24,683 nucleotides of DNA. It comes from JADLEX01 sp964586775 (GTDB taxonomy: Bacteria > Lernaellota > Lernaellaia > JACKCT01). A model generated the notes under the pieces. The model made no database searches. It was given only the letters and a program-made list of their open reading frames with translations, and was not told the DNA's origin. The stretch lies in the NCBI GenBank assembly GCA_964586775.1, contig CAZPJD010000224.1, positions 1 through 24,683 of the forward strand, given 5' to 3'. Of this stretch, positions 8,000-13,892 are shown one piece after another; positions within the stretch are counted from its first letter, which is position 1, and the number at the start of each line of letters is the position of its first letter. Both the position numbers and the translations under genes were made by a program.

Positions 8000-9017
8000 G
8001 CTGCGCGACGGTCTCGACGAACGCCGCGACGCCCTCGACCGGCGTATCGGGCAGCACGCCGTGGCCGAGGTTGAAGATGTGCCCGCGCGCGCCGAAACGC
8101 TCGTGCATGCGCAGGACCTCGACGGCGATCCGCGCGGGCGGCCCGTAGAGCGCCAGCGGATCGAGGTTGCCCTGCAGCGCGATCCGATCGCCCACGCGGG
8201 CCCGGGCCTGTTCGGGATCGACGCGCCAGTCGAGGCCCAGCACCTCGGCGCCCGAGGCGGCCATGCGCTCCAAATAGGGCGCCGCGCCGTTGACGAACAA
8301 AATGCGCGGCACGTCGAAATCGGCGAGCCCCTCGAAGATGTGCCGATGCGAGCGCGCGCAGAAGCGGTCGTAATCCCCCGGTGCGAGCTCGCCCGCCCAC
8401 GTGTCGAAGAGCTGCACCGCGTCCGCCCCGTGCTCGATCTGCATGCGCAGGTACTCGATGACCACGGGCGTGAGCCGGTCGATGAGCGCTTCGAGCAGAT
8501 CGGGATCGCGCTGCATCAGCATCCGCGCGCCGTGGCCGCGGTCGCCCTTTTCGGACTGCGTCATGTAGCACGCGAGCGTGAAGGGCGCGCCGGAAAATCC
8601 GAGGATGGGCTTGTCGGGGCCGACCCGCCGCTTGACCTCGGCGATGGCCGCGCCCACGTAACCCATATCGTTCTCGATGTCGGGATCGCGCACGCGGTCG
8701 AGATCGGCGACCGTGCGGATGATCGGGTCCATCTGCGGGCCGCCCTTGGGGTAGCTCACCGCGATGCCCATCGCCTCGGGTACCACCAGGATATCCGAGA
8801 AGATGATGCCCGCGTCGAGTTCGGGGTAGCGGTCGAGCGGCATCATCGTCACGTCCGCCGCCAGCGACGGCGTGTGGCAGACATCCAGGAACTCGTGCGC
8901 CGCGCGGTGCTCGCGGTACTCGGGCAGGTATCGTCCCGCTTGGCGCATCACCCACACGGGCGGCCGGTCCACCGGCTCGCATCGGCACGCCGCCAAAAAT
9001 CGCTCCCGACAGTTCAT
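7989..9017 (-). CDS. hemE: Uroporphyrinogen decarboxylase
   Basis: A 342-residue TIM-barrel enzyme that removes four acetate carboxyls from uroporphyrinogen III to give coproporphyrinogen III. The family signature RPPVWVMRQAGRYLPEYR lies near the N-terminus. The second family block IIFSDILVVPEAMG, the GFSGAPFTLACYM stretch and the C-terminal NLGHGVLPDTPVEGV are also present. The start at 9017 (MNCRERFLAAC) is chosen over a longer frame from 9089: it has AGGATGGGG just upstream and gives the normal family length. It is the first gene of the hem operon, so the operon promoter should lie in the roughly 250 bases upstream. Confidence 0.96.
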   Translation of the reverse strand: MNCRERFLAACRCEPVDRPPVWVMRQAGRYLPEYREHRAAHEFLDVCHTPSLAADVTMMPLDRYPELDAGIIFSDILVVPEAMGIAVSYPKGGPQMDPIIRTVADLDRVRDPDIENDMGYVGAAIAEVKRRVGPDKPILGFSGAPFTLACYMTQSEKGDRGHGARMLMQRDPDLLEALIDRLTPVVIEYLRMQIEHGADAVQLFDTWAGELAPGDYDRFCARSHRHIFEGLADFDVPRILFVNGAAPYLERMAASGAEVLGLDWRVDPEQARARVGDRIALQGNLDPLALYGPPARIAVEVLRMHERFGARGHIFNLGHGVLPDTPVEGVAAFVETVAQLGE

Positions 9018-9032
9018 CGCCCCATCCTGTGC

Positions 9033-9048
9033 CGGCGCATTCGCGCCG
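9033..9048 (-). promoter_or_regulatory. Stem-loop in the hemE leader
   Basis: On the minus strand CGGCGC and GCGCCG pair around a GAAT loop. The stem ends 15 bases before the hemE ATG, just ahead of the ribosome site. It resembles in position the stems before the genes at 3447, 9265 and 10082. Confidence 0.4.
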
Positions 9049-9061
9049 AAAAAGCGGTGGT

Positions 9062-9089
9062 ATTCTACACAAACGCCCGCGCGACCCAA
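9062..9089 (-). promoter_or_regulatory. Possible hem operon promoter
   Basis: On the minus strand TTGGGT (9089-9084) and TAGAAT (9067-9062) are 16 bases apart. The -10 matches consensus at five of six positions and the -35 is weak. A start near 9054 would place the leader stem-loop at the 5' end of the mRNA. Confidence 0.4.
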
Positions 9090-9230
9090 GCGAGAATCGT
9101 CACGAAAACGACCCTGGCGGCCCCATTCACGGTCACAGCATCCGCCTTGTTACGGAACGACCGGGGGAAGTCAACGGGCGCGGATTCGTAACGGCGCGAA
9201 GCGTCCTTGCCACGTCCACGTCCATGGGGT

Positions 9231-9248
9231 ATGCAATCCACATTGCAT
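9231..9248 (+). promoter_or_regulatory. Palindrome before the PilZ gene
   Basis: A perfect ATGCAAT / ATTGCAT inverted repeat with a four-base spacer ends 16 bases before the ATG at 9265. It stands out because it is AT-rich in GC-rich surroundings, so a transcription-factor site is at least as likely as an mRNA hairpin. Confidence 0.5.
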
Positions 9249-9264
9249 TCCCGTTGAGGAACCC

Positions 9265-9993
9265 ATGTCGGACCACCGCCGTCAGGTACGCGTATCCAAA
9301 AACCTTCTGGCCATCGTCCAGCATGGGTACGTCCAGTTTCTCGGATTCATCGTCGACGTGGCAAACGGCGGTATGGGAATGACCTGCAATCGGGACATCG
9401 CCATCGGCGACGCGCTCTCGATTTCGCTCAACGTTCCCGAGCACAAGACGCTCAAACTCGCCGGGCACCTTGTCTGGCGGCGCGAGTTGCCAAAGCTCTC
9501 CCGCAATCGGTGGCATTTGGGAGTGCGTCTCAACCATCCGCCCGAGGAATACGTCGCCTACGTCGAGACGCTCATGCGTCGCGAGTACGAGCGCCGCGCG
9601 TATCGCCGCTTCGCCGACACGCTGGTCGTCTCGAACGACGACGTCATGGATCTACTCGACGCCGCCACGCAGGATATCTCGGCGGGCGGTCTCTACATCC
9701 GCACCGGGTCGCCTCTGGCGGTCGGCGCGCAGTACGAGGTCGATTTGCAGGGCTCGGGCCTGCTCGATCCCCTTCGCTGCCTCGTCGAGGTGGTGACGAG
9801 CTTCGACTGCGACGCCGACGACCTCGATCATCCCTATGGCGCGGGCGTGAAGATCATCTCGTTTCGCGCGGGAGACGCCGAGCGGTTCGCCGACTACATC
9901 AAGCAGCTCGAATCGCTCTTCCAGTTCCACTGGCCGTCCGACATCCCCAAGCCGCCCGAGATCGAAATCGAGATCGAGGCCGACGAAGCCTGA
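9265..9993 (+). CDS. Tandem PilZ-domain protein (probable c-di-GMP effector)
   Basis: A 242-residue soluble protein with two PilZ-like domains. Domain 1 (about residues 5-75) has RRQVR as the RxxxR motif and DVANGGMG where DxSxxG is expected, with Ala replacing the usual Ser. Domain 2 (about residues 105-220) has RRAYRRF and an intact DISAGGLYIR. PilZ domains bind cyclic di-GMP through these two motifs and alter partner activity in motility, adhesion or development. There is no signal peptide or helix, so it is cytoplasmic. The ATG at 9265 follows TTGAGGA by four bases. The C-terminus is acidic (EIEIEIEADEA). No neighbouring gene indicates a target. It resembles the PilZ proteins abundant in myxobacteria-like genomes. 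Confidence 0.85.
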   Translation: MSDHRRQVRVSKNLLAIVQHGYVQFLGFIVDVANGGMGMTCNRDIAIGDALSISLNVPEHKTLKLAGHLVWRRELPKLSRNRWHLGVRLNHPPEEYVAYVETLMRREYERRAYRRFADTLVVSNDDVMDLLDAATQDISAGGLYIRTGSPLAVGAQYEVDLQGSGLLDPLRCLVEVVTSFDCDADDLDHPYGAGVKIISFRAGDAERFADYIKQLESLFQFHWPSDIPKPPEIEIEIEADEA

Positions 9994-10019
9994 CCGAGCG
10001 AAGTCATGGCCGGACCGGG

Positions 10020-10052
10020 CGTCGATTCGCTAAAATGCGTTTCGAATCGACG
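10020..10052 (+). promoter_or_regulatory. Ten-base perfect inverted repeat, candidate operator
   Basis: CGTCGATTCG (10020-10029) and CGAATCGACG (10043-10052) flank a 13-base spacer that contains TAAAAT, a possible -10 element. There is no T-run after it, so it is not an intrinsic terminator for the PilZ gene. It most likely regulates the exported protein gene at 10082. Confidence 0.5.
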
Positions 10053-10066
10053 GGCGAGACCCGCCC
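10052..10066 (+). promoter_or_regulatory. Small hairpin before the gene at 10082
   Basis: GGGCG and CGCCC pair around a five-base loop, ending 15 bases before the ATG. It abuts the larger inverted repeat at 10020-10052. Confidence 0.3.
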
Positions 10067-10081
10067 TTGGGCGAAAGTCGG

Positions 10082-10657
10082 ATGACGACGCGCACTCTTC
10101 GAATCGTGATCTCCGGACTGTGGATCGCCGCGATCGTCGCGTTCGCCGGGTCCTCGCGAGCGGATGACGCGGACGCCGACGACAAAGACGACGAGAAGCC
10201 CGTCCGACTGCTCGCGGTCACAAAAAAATTCATCGGAATCCTGCCTCGCTCATGGAGCGGACCGATCCTCGACTCGCAAACCTCGTTCGAAAAATTTCTG
10301 CGGTGGAGCTTTTCGGGCCCGGACAGGCTCGACGCTCCACCGGTCCCCGCGGCCGCGACGGAGCCGGTCGAAGAACCGACCGAACCGACGCTCTCCAGCG
10401 AGTTCTTCTTCCGACCGATTTCCGGCGGCACGCCGGTGATTGGGGTCGAGAGCAGCCGCTTTCGCGGATCGCTCGTGCTCGGGCGCGACTTTCGCGCGGG
10501 AACGCTGAACGCCACATTCGGCGAGCAGCCCGATCTGTGGACCACGGACCCGACGGCGACCGAGTTCGCCCTCGACGCGACGAACCTGAATCTGGAATCG
10601 TTTTACGAGACCTACCAGCTCGTCCCGCAGGCCGTCTACATCCGCGTGGAGTTTTGA
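10082..10657 (+). CDS. Exported protein of unknown function
   Basis: A 191-residue protein that I do not recognise. It begins with a signal peptide (MTTRTLRIVISGLWIAAIVA) with a plausible cut after FAGSSRA. An acidic stretch (DDADADDKDDEK) follows, then a segment with LPRSWSGPILDSQTSFEKF, a Pro/Glu-rich linker around residues 85-105, and a C-terminal part rich in beta-prone residues that ends IRVEF. The ATG at 10082 is preferred over a TTG at 10067 because the latter adds a short charged extension before the signal peptide; the ribosome site is weak in both cases. The final Phe after alternating residues is reminiscent of outer-membrane proteins, but the chain is too short to claim a barrel. 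A strong palindrome lies upstream. Confidence 0.7.
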   Translation: MTTRTLRIVISGLWIAAIVAFAGSSRADDADADDKDDEKPVRLLAVTKKFIGILPRSWSGPILDSQTSFEKFLRWSFSGPDRLDAPPVPAAATEPVEEPTEPTLSSEFFFRPISGGTPVIGVESSRFRGSLVLGRDFRAGTLNATFGEQPDLWTTDPTATEFALDATNLNLESFYETYQLVPQAVYIRVEF

Positions 10658-10663
10658 GACCGG

Positions 10664-10978
10664 TTACGGCGAGATGAAGCTGTCGCCGCCGCACGCGGGG
10701 CACTTGCGTCCGCGCAGCGGCAGGTGACCGATCCACTGGCAGCTTGAGCACTGCACCCGTTCCACACGCAGCGATGGCGGGAGGTTGAGTAAATCAGCTT
10801 TCGACGGTTTCTTGAGCAGGACCAGTGTGTTGAGGATGACCTTGAGCATCCACAGGCAGATGACGGCGAAAAGAACGACGTGGATGAACTCGAAAAGGTG
10901 CATCCCGAACGGCTCGACCCGGCCCATGGCCAGCCGGTCCCAGAACGAGAATTCGAGCTGCTCGAAAACCTTGTCCAT
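10664..10978 (-). CDS. Single-helix membrane protein with C-terminal zinc ribbon
   Basis: A 104-residue protein. One transmembrane helix spans about residues 29-55 (HLFEFIHVVLFAVICLWMLK). A short basic linker leads to a zinc ribbon with Cys77-x2-Cys80 and Cys93-x2-Cys96. The C-terminus is probably cytoplasmic, judging from the lysines after the helix. The start at 10978 has GAGGCG four bases upstream; a longer frame from 11107 adds a very basic, unlikely N-terminus. Function is unknown. Such small ribbons often mediate protein contacts or bind metal in membrane complexes. It converges on the exported protein gene with six bases between, and no operon partner is seen. Confidence 0.7.
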   Translation of the reverse strand: MDKVFEQLEFSFWDRLAMGRVEPFGMHLFEFIHVVLFAVICLWMLKVILNTLVLLKKPSKADLLNLPPSLRVERVQCSSCQWIGHLPLRGRKCPACGGDSFISP

Positions 10979-11179
10979 CACGCCTCGATGACGATGTGAG
11001 ACCGGGCCTGCATGCATCCGATCACATGGACGAATTTCGCCTTTTTTCGCGCAATTGGCAAGGAATCGCCGTCGCCATATACGAAGCGGGGAAGATGTCC
11101 GGGGCATCAGCGGAAGTAAATGTCCGGTTTACCAACGTTCGAGGGAAGGCGAACTCGGCGAGACGGCGTGAGGGATCTC

Positions 11180-11827
11180 CTACCACTTCCAGTGCCCGTT
11201 GGGGCGAAGGCCCATCGCCACGAGGCGCGGCCCGAAGACGGGGCCGATCTTCACGACCGAGAGCGATGCGTTGTGCACGTCGAAGCGGTAGAAGTGATCG
11301 GAAACGTCCATGTCGAGCAACAGGCACAGGGCCATGCGCAGCGTGCCGCCATGCGCGACGCACAGCACGTTCCCGCCCGGGTGCGCGGGGAGTATGACGT
11401 CCCAGATCGCGCGGCGCACGCGCTCGACGAACACGGCCACGGTCTCGCCGCCGGGGGCTTTGGCGTTCATGGTGTCGGTTCGGAACTTCAGGAAGGCGTC
11501 GCGGTTTTGCCGCATGACCTCGCGGTAGTCCTCGCCTTCCCAATCGCCGTAGTCCTGCTCGCACAGCTCGGGGAGTCGCGTCGCAACGAGGCCGCCGTGG
11601 TGGTCGGTGATGGCCTTCGCCGTGTCGATCGCGCGCGAGAGCGTGCTGGTGTACGCCGCGTCGAAGCGGAATTCGGCGAGCTGCTCGCCTAGCGCGGCGG
11701 CTTGCTCGCGGCCCAGTGGAGTGAGCGGGCTTTCGCAGCGACCGCAGATGATTTCGCCCAGATTCGCCTCGGTTTGACCGTGGCGTACGAGGTAAAGGGT
11801 GGTTTCGATCGAGGGGGTGTCGGGCAT
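11180..11827 (-). CDS. Histidine phosphatase family protein (phosphoglycerate mutase-like)
   Basis: A 215-residue cytoplasmic protein. The RHG signature LVRHGQTEANLGE is at residues 13-25, with His16 as the phospho-acceptor. The SPLTPLGREQAAALGEQL block, the acid-base Glu region ELCEQDYGDWEGED and the second catalytic His in VAHGGTLRM complete the active site. Close family members include CobC-type alpha-ribazole phosphatases and broad sugar phosphatases; no cobalamin gene is nearby, so the substrate is open. The start at 11827 is preferred to a TTG at 11842, which would lie inside the likely ribosome site GGCGGAA. That site is one arm of an inverted repeat. Confidence 0.9.
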   Translation of the reverse strand: MPDTPSIETTLYLVRHGQTEANLGEIICGRCESPLTPLGREQAAALGEQLAEFRFDAAYTSTLSRAIDTAKAITDHHGGLVATRLPELCEQDYGDWEGEDYREVMRQNRDAFLKFRTDTMNAKAPGGETVAVFVERVRRAIWDVILPAHPGGNVLCVAHGGTLRMALCLLLDMDVSDHFYRFDVHNASLSVVKIGPVFGPRLVAMGLRPNGHWKW

Positions 11828-11833
11828 CGTTTT

Positions 11834-11859
11834 TTCCGCCAATCAAGAGGCGGGCGGAA
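11834..11859 (-). promoter_or_regulatory. Inverted repeat covering the phosphatase ribosome site
   Basis: On the minus strand TTCCGCC (11859-11853) and GGCGGAA (11840-11834) can pair across 12 bases. The second arm is the presumed ribosome-binding site, so pairing would mask it. Confidence 0.3.
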
Positions 11860-11942
11860 CTTAGCACCGGGGCGAATTGCGGACAACCTGACGTCGTGGC
11901 GGATCGGCGGCGAATCGGCGGCACGGGCGGGAGCGACGTGCG

Positions 11943-11971
11943 TTGACGTCCGCGTGCCGGACACGGACAAT
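11943..11971 (+). promoter_or_regulatory. Promoter of the hicB-hicA operon
   Basis: TTGACG and GACAAT are spaced 17 bases apart. A start near 11978 leaves a leader of about 17 bases that contains GAGGTG before the hicB ATG. Confidence 0.55.
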
Positions 11972-11994
11972 GAGATCGACCAAGAGGTGACGAC

Positions 11995-12201
11995 ATGCGT
12001 CTGCGCGTGATTCTCGAGCCTTCTGACGAGGGCGGCTACACGGTGTACGTGCCGGCCCTGCCGGGGTGCGTGAGCGAGGGCAACACCGAGGACGAGGCGA
12101 TGGCGAACATTCGCGAGGCGGTCGAGTTGTACCTCGAGGACGTCTCCGACGAGCAATCGCCTTCCGGAAGACCTGTCCTCATCCGCGAGATCGCGGTGTG
12201 A
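11995..12201 (+). CDS. hicB: HicB-family antitoxin, short form
   Basis: A 68-residue protein with the partial RNase H-like HicB fold: LRVILEPSDEGGYTVYVPAL, then PGCVSEGNTEDEAMANIREAVELYLE. HicB antitoxins bind and block HicA. This one ends soon after the fold and lacks the C-terminal ribbon-helix-helix or HTH domain of full-length HicB, so it may not bind DNA itself. The ATG is six bases after GAGGTG. Its stop overlaps the next gene by four bases (GTGA), as expected for a co-translated toxin-antitoxin pair. Confidence 0.88.
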   Translation: MRLRVILEPSDEGGYTVYVPALPGCVSEGNTEDEAMANIREAVELYLEDVSDEQSPSGRPVLIREIAV

Positions 12202-12425
12202 GTAAGGTCCCTTCGCTATCGTTCCCGCTGGTACTGGCTGCGCTGGGACTGGCGGGATTCGCTGTGGTTCGCCAGAAGGGAAGCCACATTCGCATGGAAA
12301 AGCAGACACCAGACGGGACCATCAAGGTGACCGTTCCGGCACATAGGCCGATCAAACGATCAACATTGCAGCATGTCATACGAGCATCGGGTCTGACGCT
12401 CGACGAGTTTCTTGCGCTCCTTTAA
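12198..12425 (+). CDS. hicA: HicA-family mRNA interferase toxin
   Basis: A 75-residue double-stranded-RNA-binding-like toxin. The HicA core AGFAVVRQKGSHIRMEK contains the catalytic His30. The KVTVPAHRPIKRSTLQHVIR stretch and a closing helix with LTLDEFLALL match the family. HicA cleaves mRNA when free of HicB. The GTG start overlaps the hicB stop. The usual order in characterised operons is toxin first; here the antitoxin is first, an arrangement common for the short HicB type. The N-terminus (SLSFPLVLAALGLAG) replaces the more usual polar GREVIRALER-type helix with a more hydrophobic one, but all core features are intact. Confidence 0.88.
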   Translation: MSKVPSLSFPLVLAALGLAGFAVVRQKGSHIRMEKQTPDGTIKVTVPAHRPIKRSTLQHVIRASGLTLDEFLALL

Positions 12426-12469
12426 TCCAACGGCACAATGGTCGGTCGGTTGATAGTCGATTCGTCTTT

Positions 12470-13738
12470 TCACCGATAATCGAGGTGATTCGTCGTGAGC
12501 AGGTCGTCGAGCACGGGTTTGGCGCGGTCGGCCGTGGGGCCGAGCGGGTTCGTGAAGATCGCGCGCAGCGCCGCGTCGTAACTGCGCGCCTTCGCCGCCT
12601 CGATCGTGAGTTCTTCGTACGCTTTGGCGCGCTGGATGAGCGCGCGGACGCTCGGCTCCAGCGGCGCGACGGGACGCGGCGTCGCGCCGTCCTTGCCGAT
12701 GCGCGCCGTGATCTCGACGACGCTCGTCGCGCTCAGATCGGGGATCGCGCCGCGGTTTTGCGTGTTGACCACCATCTCGTCGCCGGTGTCGTTGGCGATC
12801 GCTTCGACGAGCTGCACGGCGATCTTGGAATAGTACGCGCCGCCGCGCTCGTCGAGTTCCGGCGGCTTGGTCACCTGTTTCGGATCGGCGTACTTGGCCA
12901 GCAGCTTGTTCTCGATGTCGATGACTTCCTCGGCCCGCGTCTTCGTCTTCGCCTGTAGCTGCGCCAGCACGCGCTCGGTGTTGTAGTAGTAGCGGTTGTA
13001 GTAGAGCGGCACCGCGCCGAGCGCGCGGATGAGCTCGGGCTTGTAGTCCACGTCGGGGATATTCGCCGGGCCCTGATCGCTTGCGAGGAACTCGAGCACG
13101 CGCGCGGTGATGTCGTCGCCCTTGATCGCCACGCGGCGAATCCACCCCAGGTGGTTGAGCCCGACGAACTCCATGTCGATTTCGGATTCGTCGACGTTAA
13201 AAAACTTCGCCACGGTCATCTTCATGTCGATCGGCACGTTGCACAGGCCGATCGCGCGCTTCACGGGCGTGTGATTCAGGATGCCCTCGGTCACGAGGCC
13301 CGACGGGTTCGTGAAATTGAGCAGCCACGCGCCGGGGGCGAGGCGGTCCATCTCGTCGCAGATGTCGAAGATGACGGGCAGCGTGCGCAGCGCCTTGGCC
13401 ATGCCGCCGATGCCCGTCGTTTCCTGCCCGATCAGGCCGTGACGCAGTCCGAGCAACTCGTCCTGATGTCGCGCCTGCTGATGACCGACGCGAAACTGCG
13501 TGAGCACGAACGACGCGCCGTCGAGCGCCTCTGCGCGCGTGGCCGTCGGTACAACGCGAAACGGCTCGCCCGCGTGGGCGACCATGCGCTTGGCGAAATC
13601 GCCGACGATGGCGAGGCGCTCGGGGTCGTTGTCCATGAGCACGACCTCGGCCAGGCCGATCGCGCCCGCGCGGCCGATGAGTCCCTCGATGAGCTCGGGC
13701 GTGTAGGTGCTTCCGCCGCCGATGATGCCGATTTTCAC
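12470..13738 (-). CDS. Glycoside hydrolase family 4, probable 6-phospho-beta-glucosidase
   Basis: A 422-residue NAD+ and divalent-metal-dependent glycosidase. GH4 enzymes work by transient oxidation at C3 followed by elimination, not by a paired-carboxylate mechanism. The nucleotide-binding MKIGIIGGGSTYTPELIEGL opens the protein. NFTNPSG, the metal-binding Cys166 in GLCNVPI and His196 in GLNHLGW follow, and Tyr302 in GGAYYS is the likely catalytic base. GQETTGIGGMAKALR is characteristic of the 6-phospho-beta-glucosidase branch rather than the MelA alpha-galactosidase branch. The GTG start follows AAAGGGGG. It is divergent from two GH36-like genes. No phosphotransferase gene is in the window, so whether the natural substrate is phosphorylated is unclear. 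Confidence 0.88.
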   Translation of the reverse strand: MKIGIIGGGSTYTPELIEGLIGRAGAIGLAEVVLMDNDPERLAIVGDFAKRMVAHAGEPFRVVPTATRAEALDGASFVLTQFRVGHQQARHQDELLGLRHGLIGQETTGIGGMAKALRTLPVIFDICDEMDRLAPGAWLLNFTNPSGLVTEGILNHTPVKRAIGLCNVPIDMKMTVAKFFNVDESEIDMEFVGLNHLGWIRRVAIKGDDITARVLEFLASDQGPANIPDVDYKPELIRALGAVPLYYNRYYYNTERVLAQLQAKTKTRAEEVIDIENKLLAKYADPKQVTKPPELDERGGAYYSKIAVQLVEAIANDTGDEMVVNTQNRGAIPDLSATSVVEITARIGKDGATPRPVAPLEPSVRALIQRAKAYEELTIEAAKARSYDAALRAIFTNPLGPTADRAKPVLDDLLTTNHLDYR

Positions 13739-13740
13739 GG

Positions 13741-13789
13741 GTCGCCCCCTTTTGCGTTCGCGGCGCGCATCTTAGTCGCGCGGGGCGAC
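13741..13789 (-). promoter_or_regulatory. Inverted repeat masking the GH4 ribosome site
   Basis: On the minus strand GTCGCCCC (13789-13782) and GGGGCGAC (13748-13741) are perfect eight-base arms. The second arm includes the GH4 ribosome site, two bases from the GTG. The 33-base interval holds a nested GCGCG/CGCGC pair. It may be a leader fold or chance in GC-rich DNA. Confidence 0.3.
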
Positions 13790-13870
13790 GGCGTCCATGA
13801 GAATCGTGCGCAGGCGCCCGACGAGCCGGGCGCGCCGCTTGCGCGCGTGCGGGATATGGTGGCAAATAAA

Positions 13871-13887
13871 CGTCCCTTCCGGGGACG
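13871..13887 (+). promoter_or_regulatory. Hairpin over the ribosome site of the GH36 lipoprotein gene
   Basis: CGTCCC and GGGACG pair around a five-base loop. The right arm contains the GGGGA ribosome site five bases before the ATG at 13893, so the folded RNA would hide it. Confidence 0.4.
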
Positions 13888-13892
13888 ATGAC

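Noticed and set aside
4138..9072. A 1644-codon open frame on the minus strand spanning the whole hem region
   Set aside because: Only its last 460 codons (hemG) look like protein. The rest is Arg/Ala/His-rich and overlaps hemE, hemN and hemH in another frame.
6642..9191. An 849-codon plus-strand frame opposite hemN and hemE
   Set aside because: It is antisense to two certain genes, with Val/Asp/His/Ala composition typical of high-GC shadow frames and no recognisable motif or ribosome site.
9207..9235. TTGCCA-17-TATGCA as a promoter for the PilZ gene
   Set aside because: The -10 matches consensus at only three positions, so it is mentioned with the palindrome but not listed as a feature.
12426..12469. 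Terminator between hicA and the GH4 gene
   Set aside because: There is a short T-run near 12465 but no adjacent stem that would make an intrinsic terminator.
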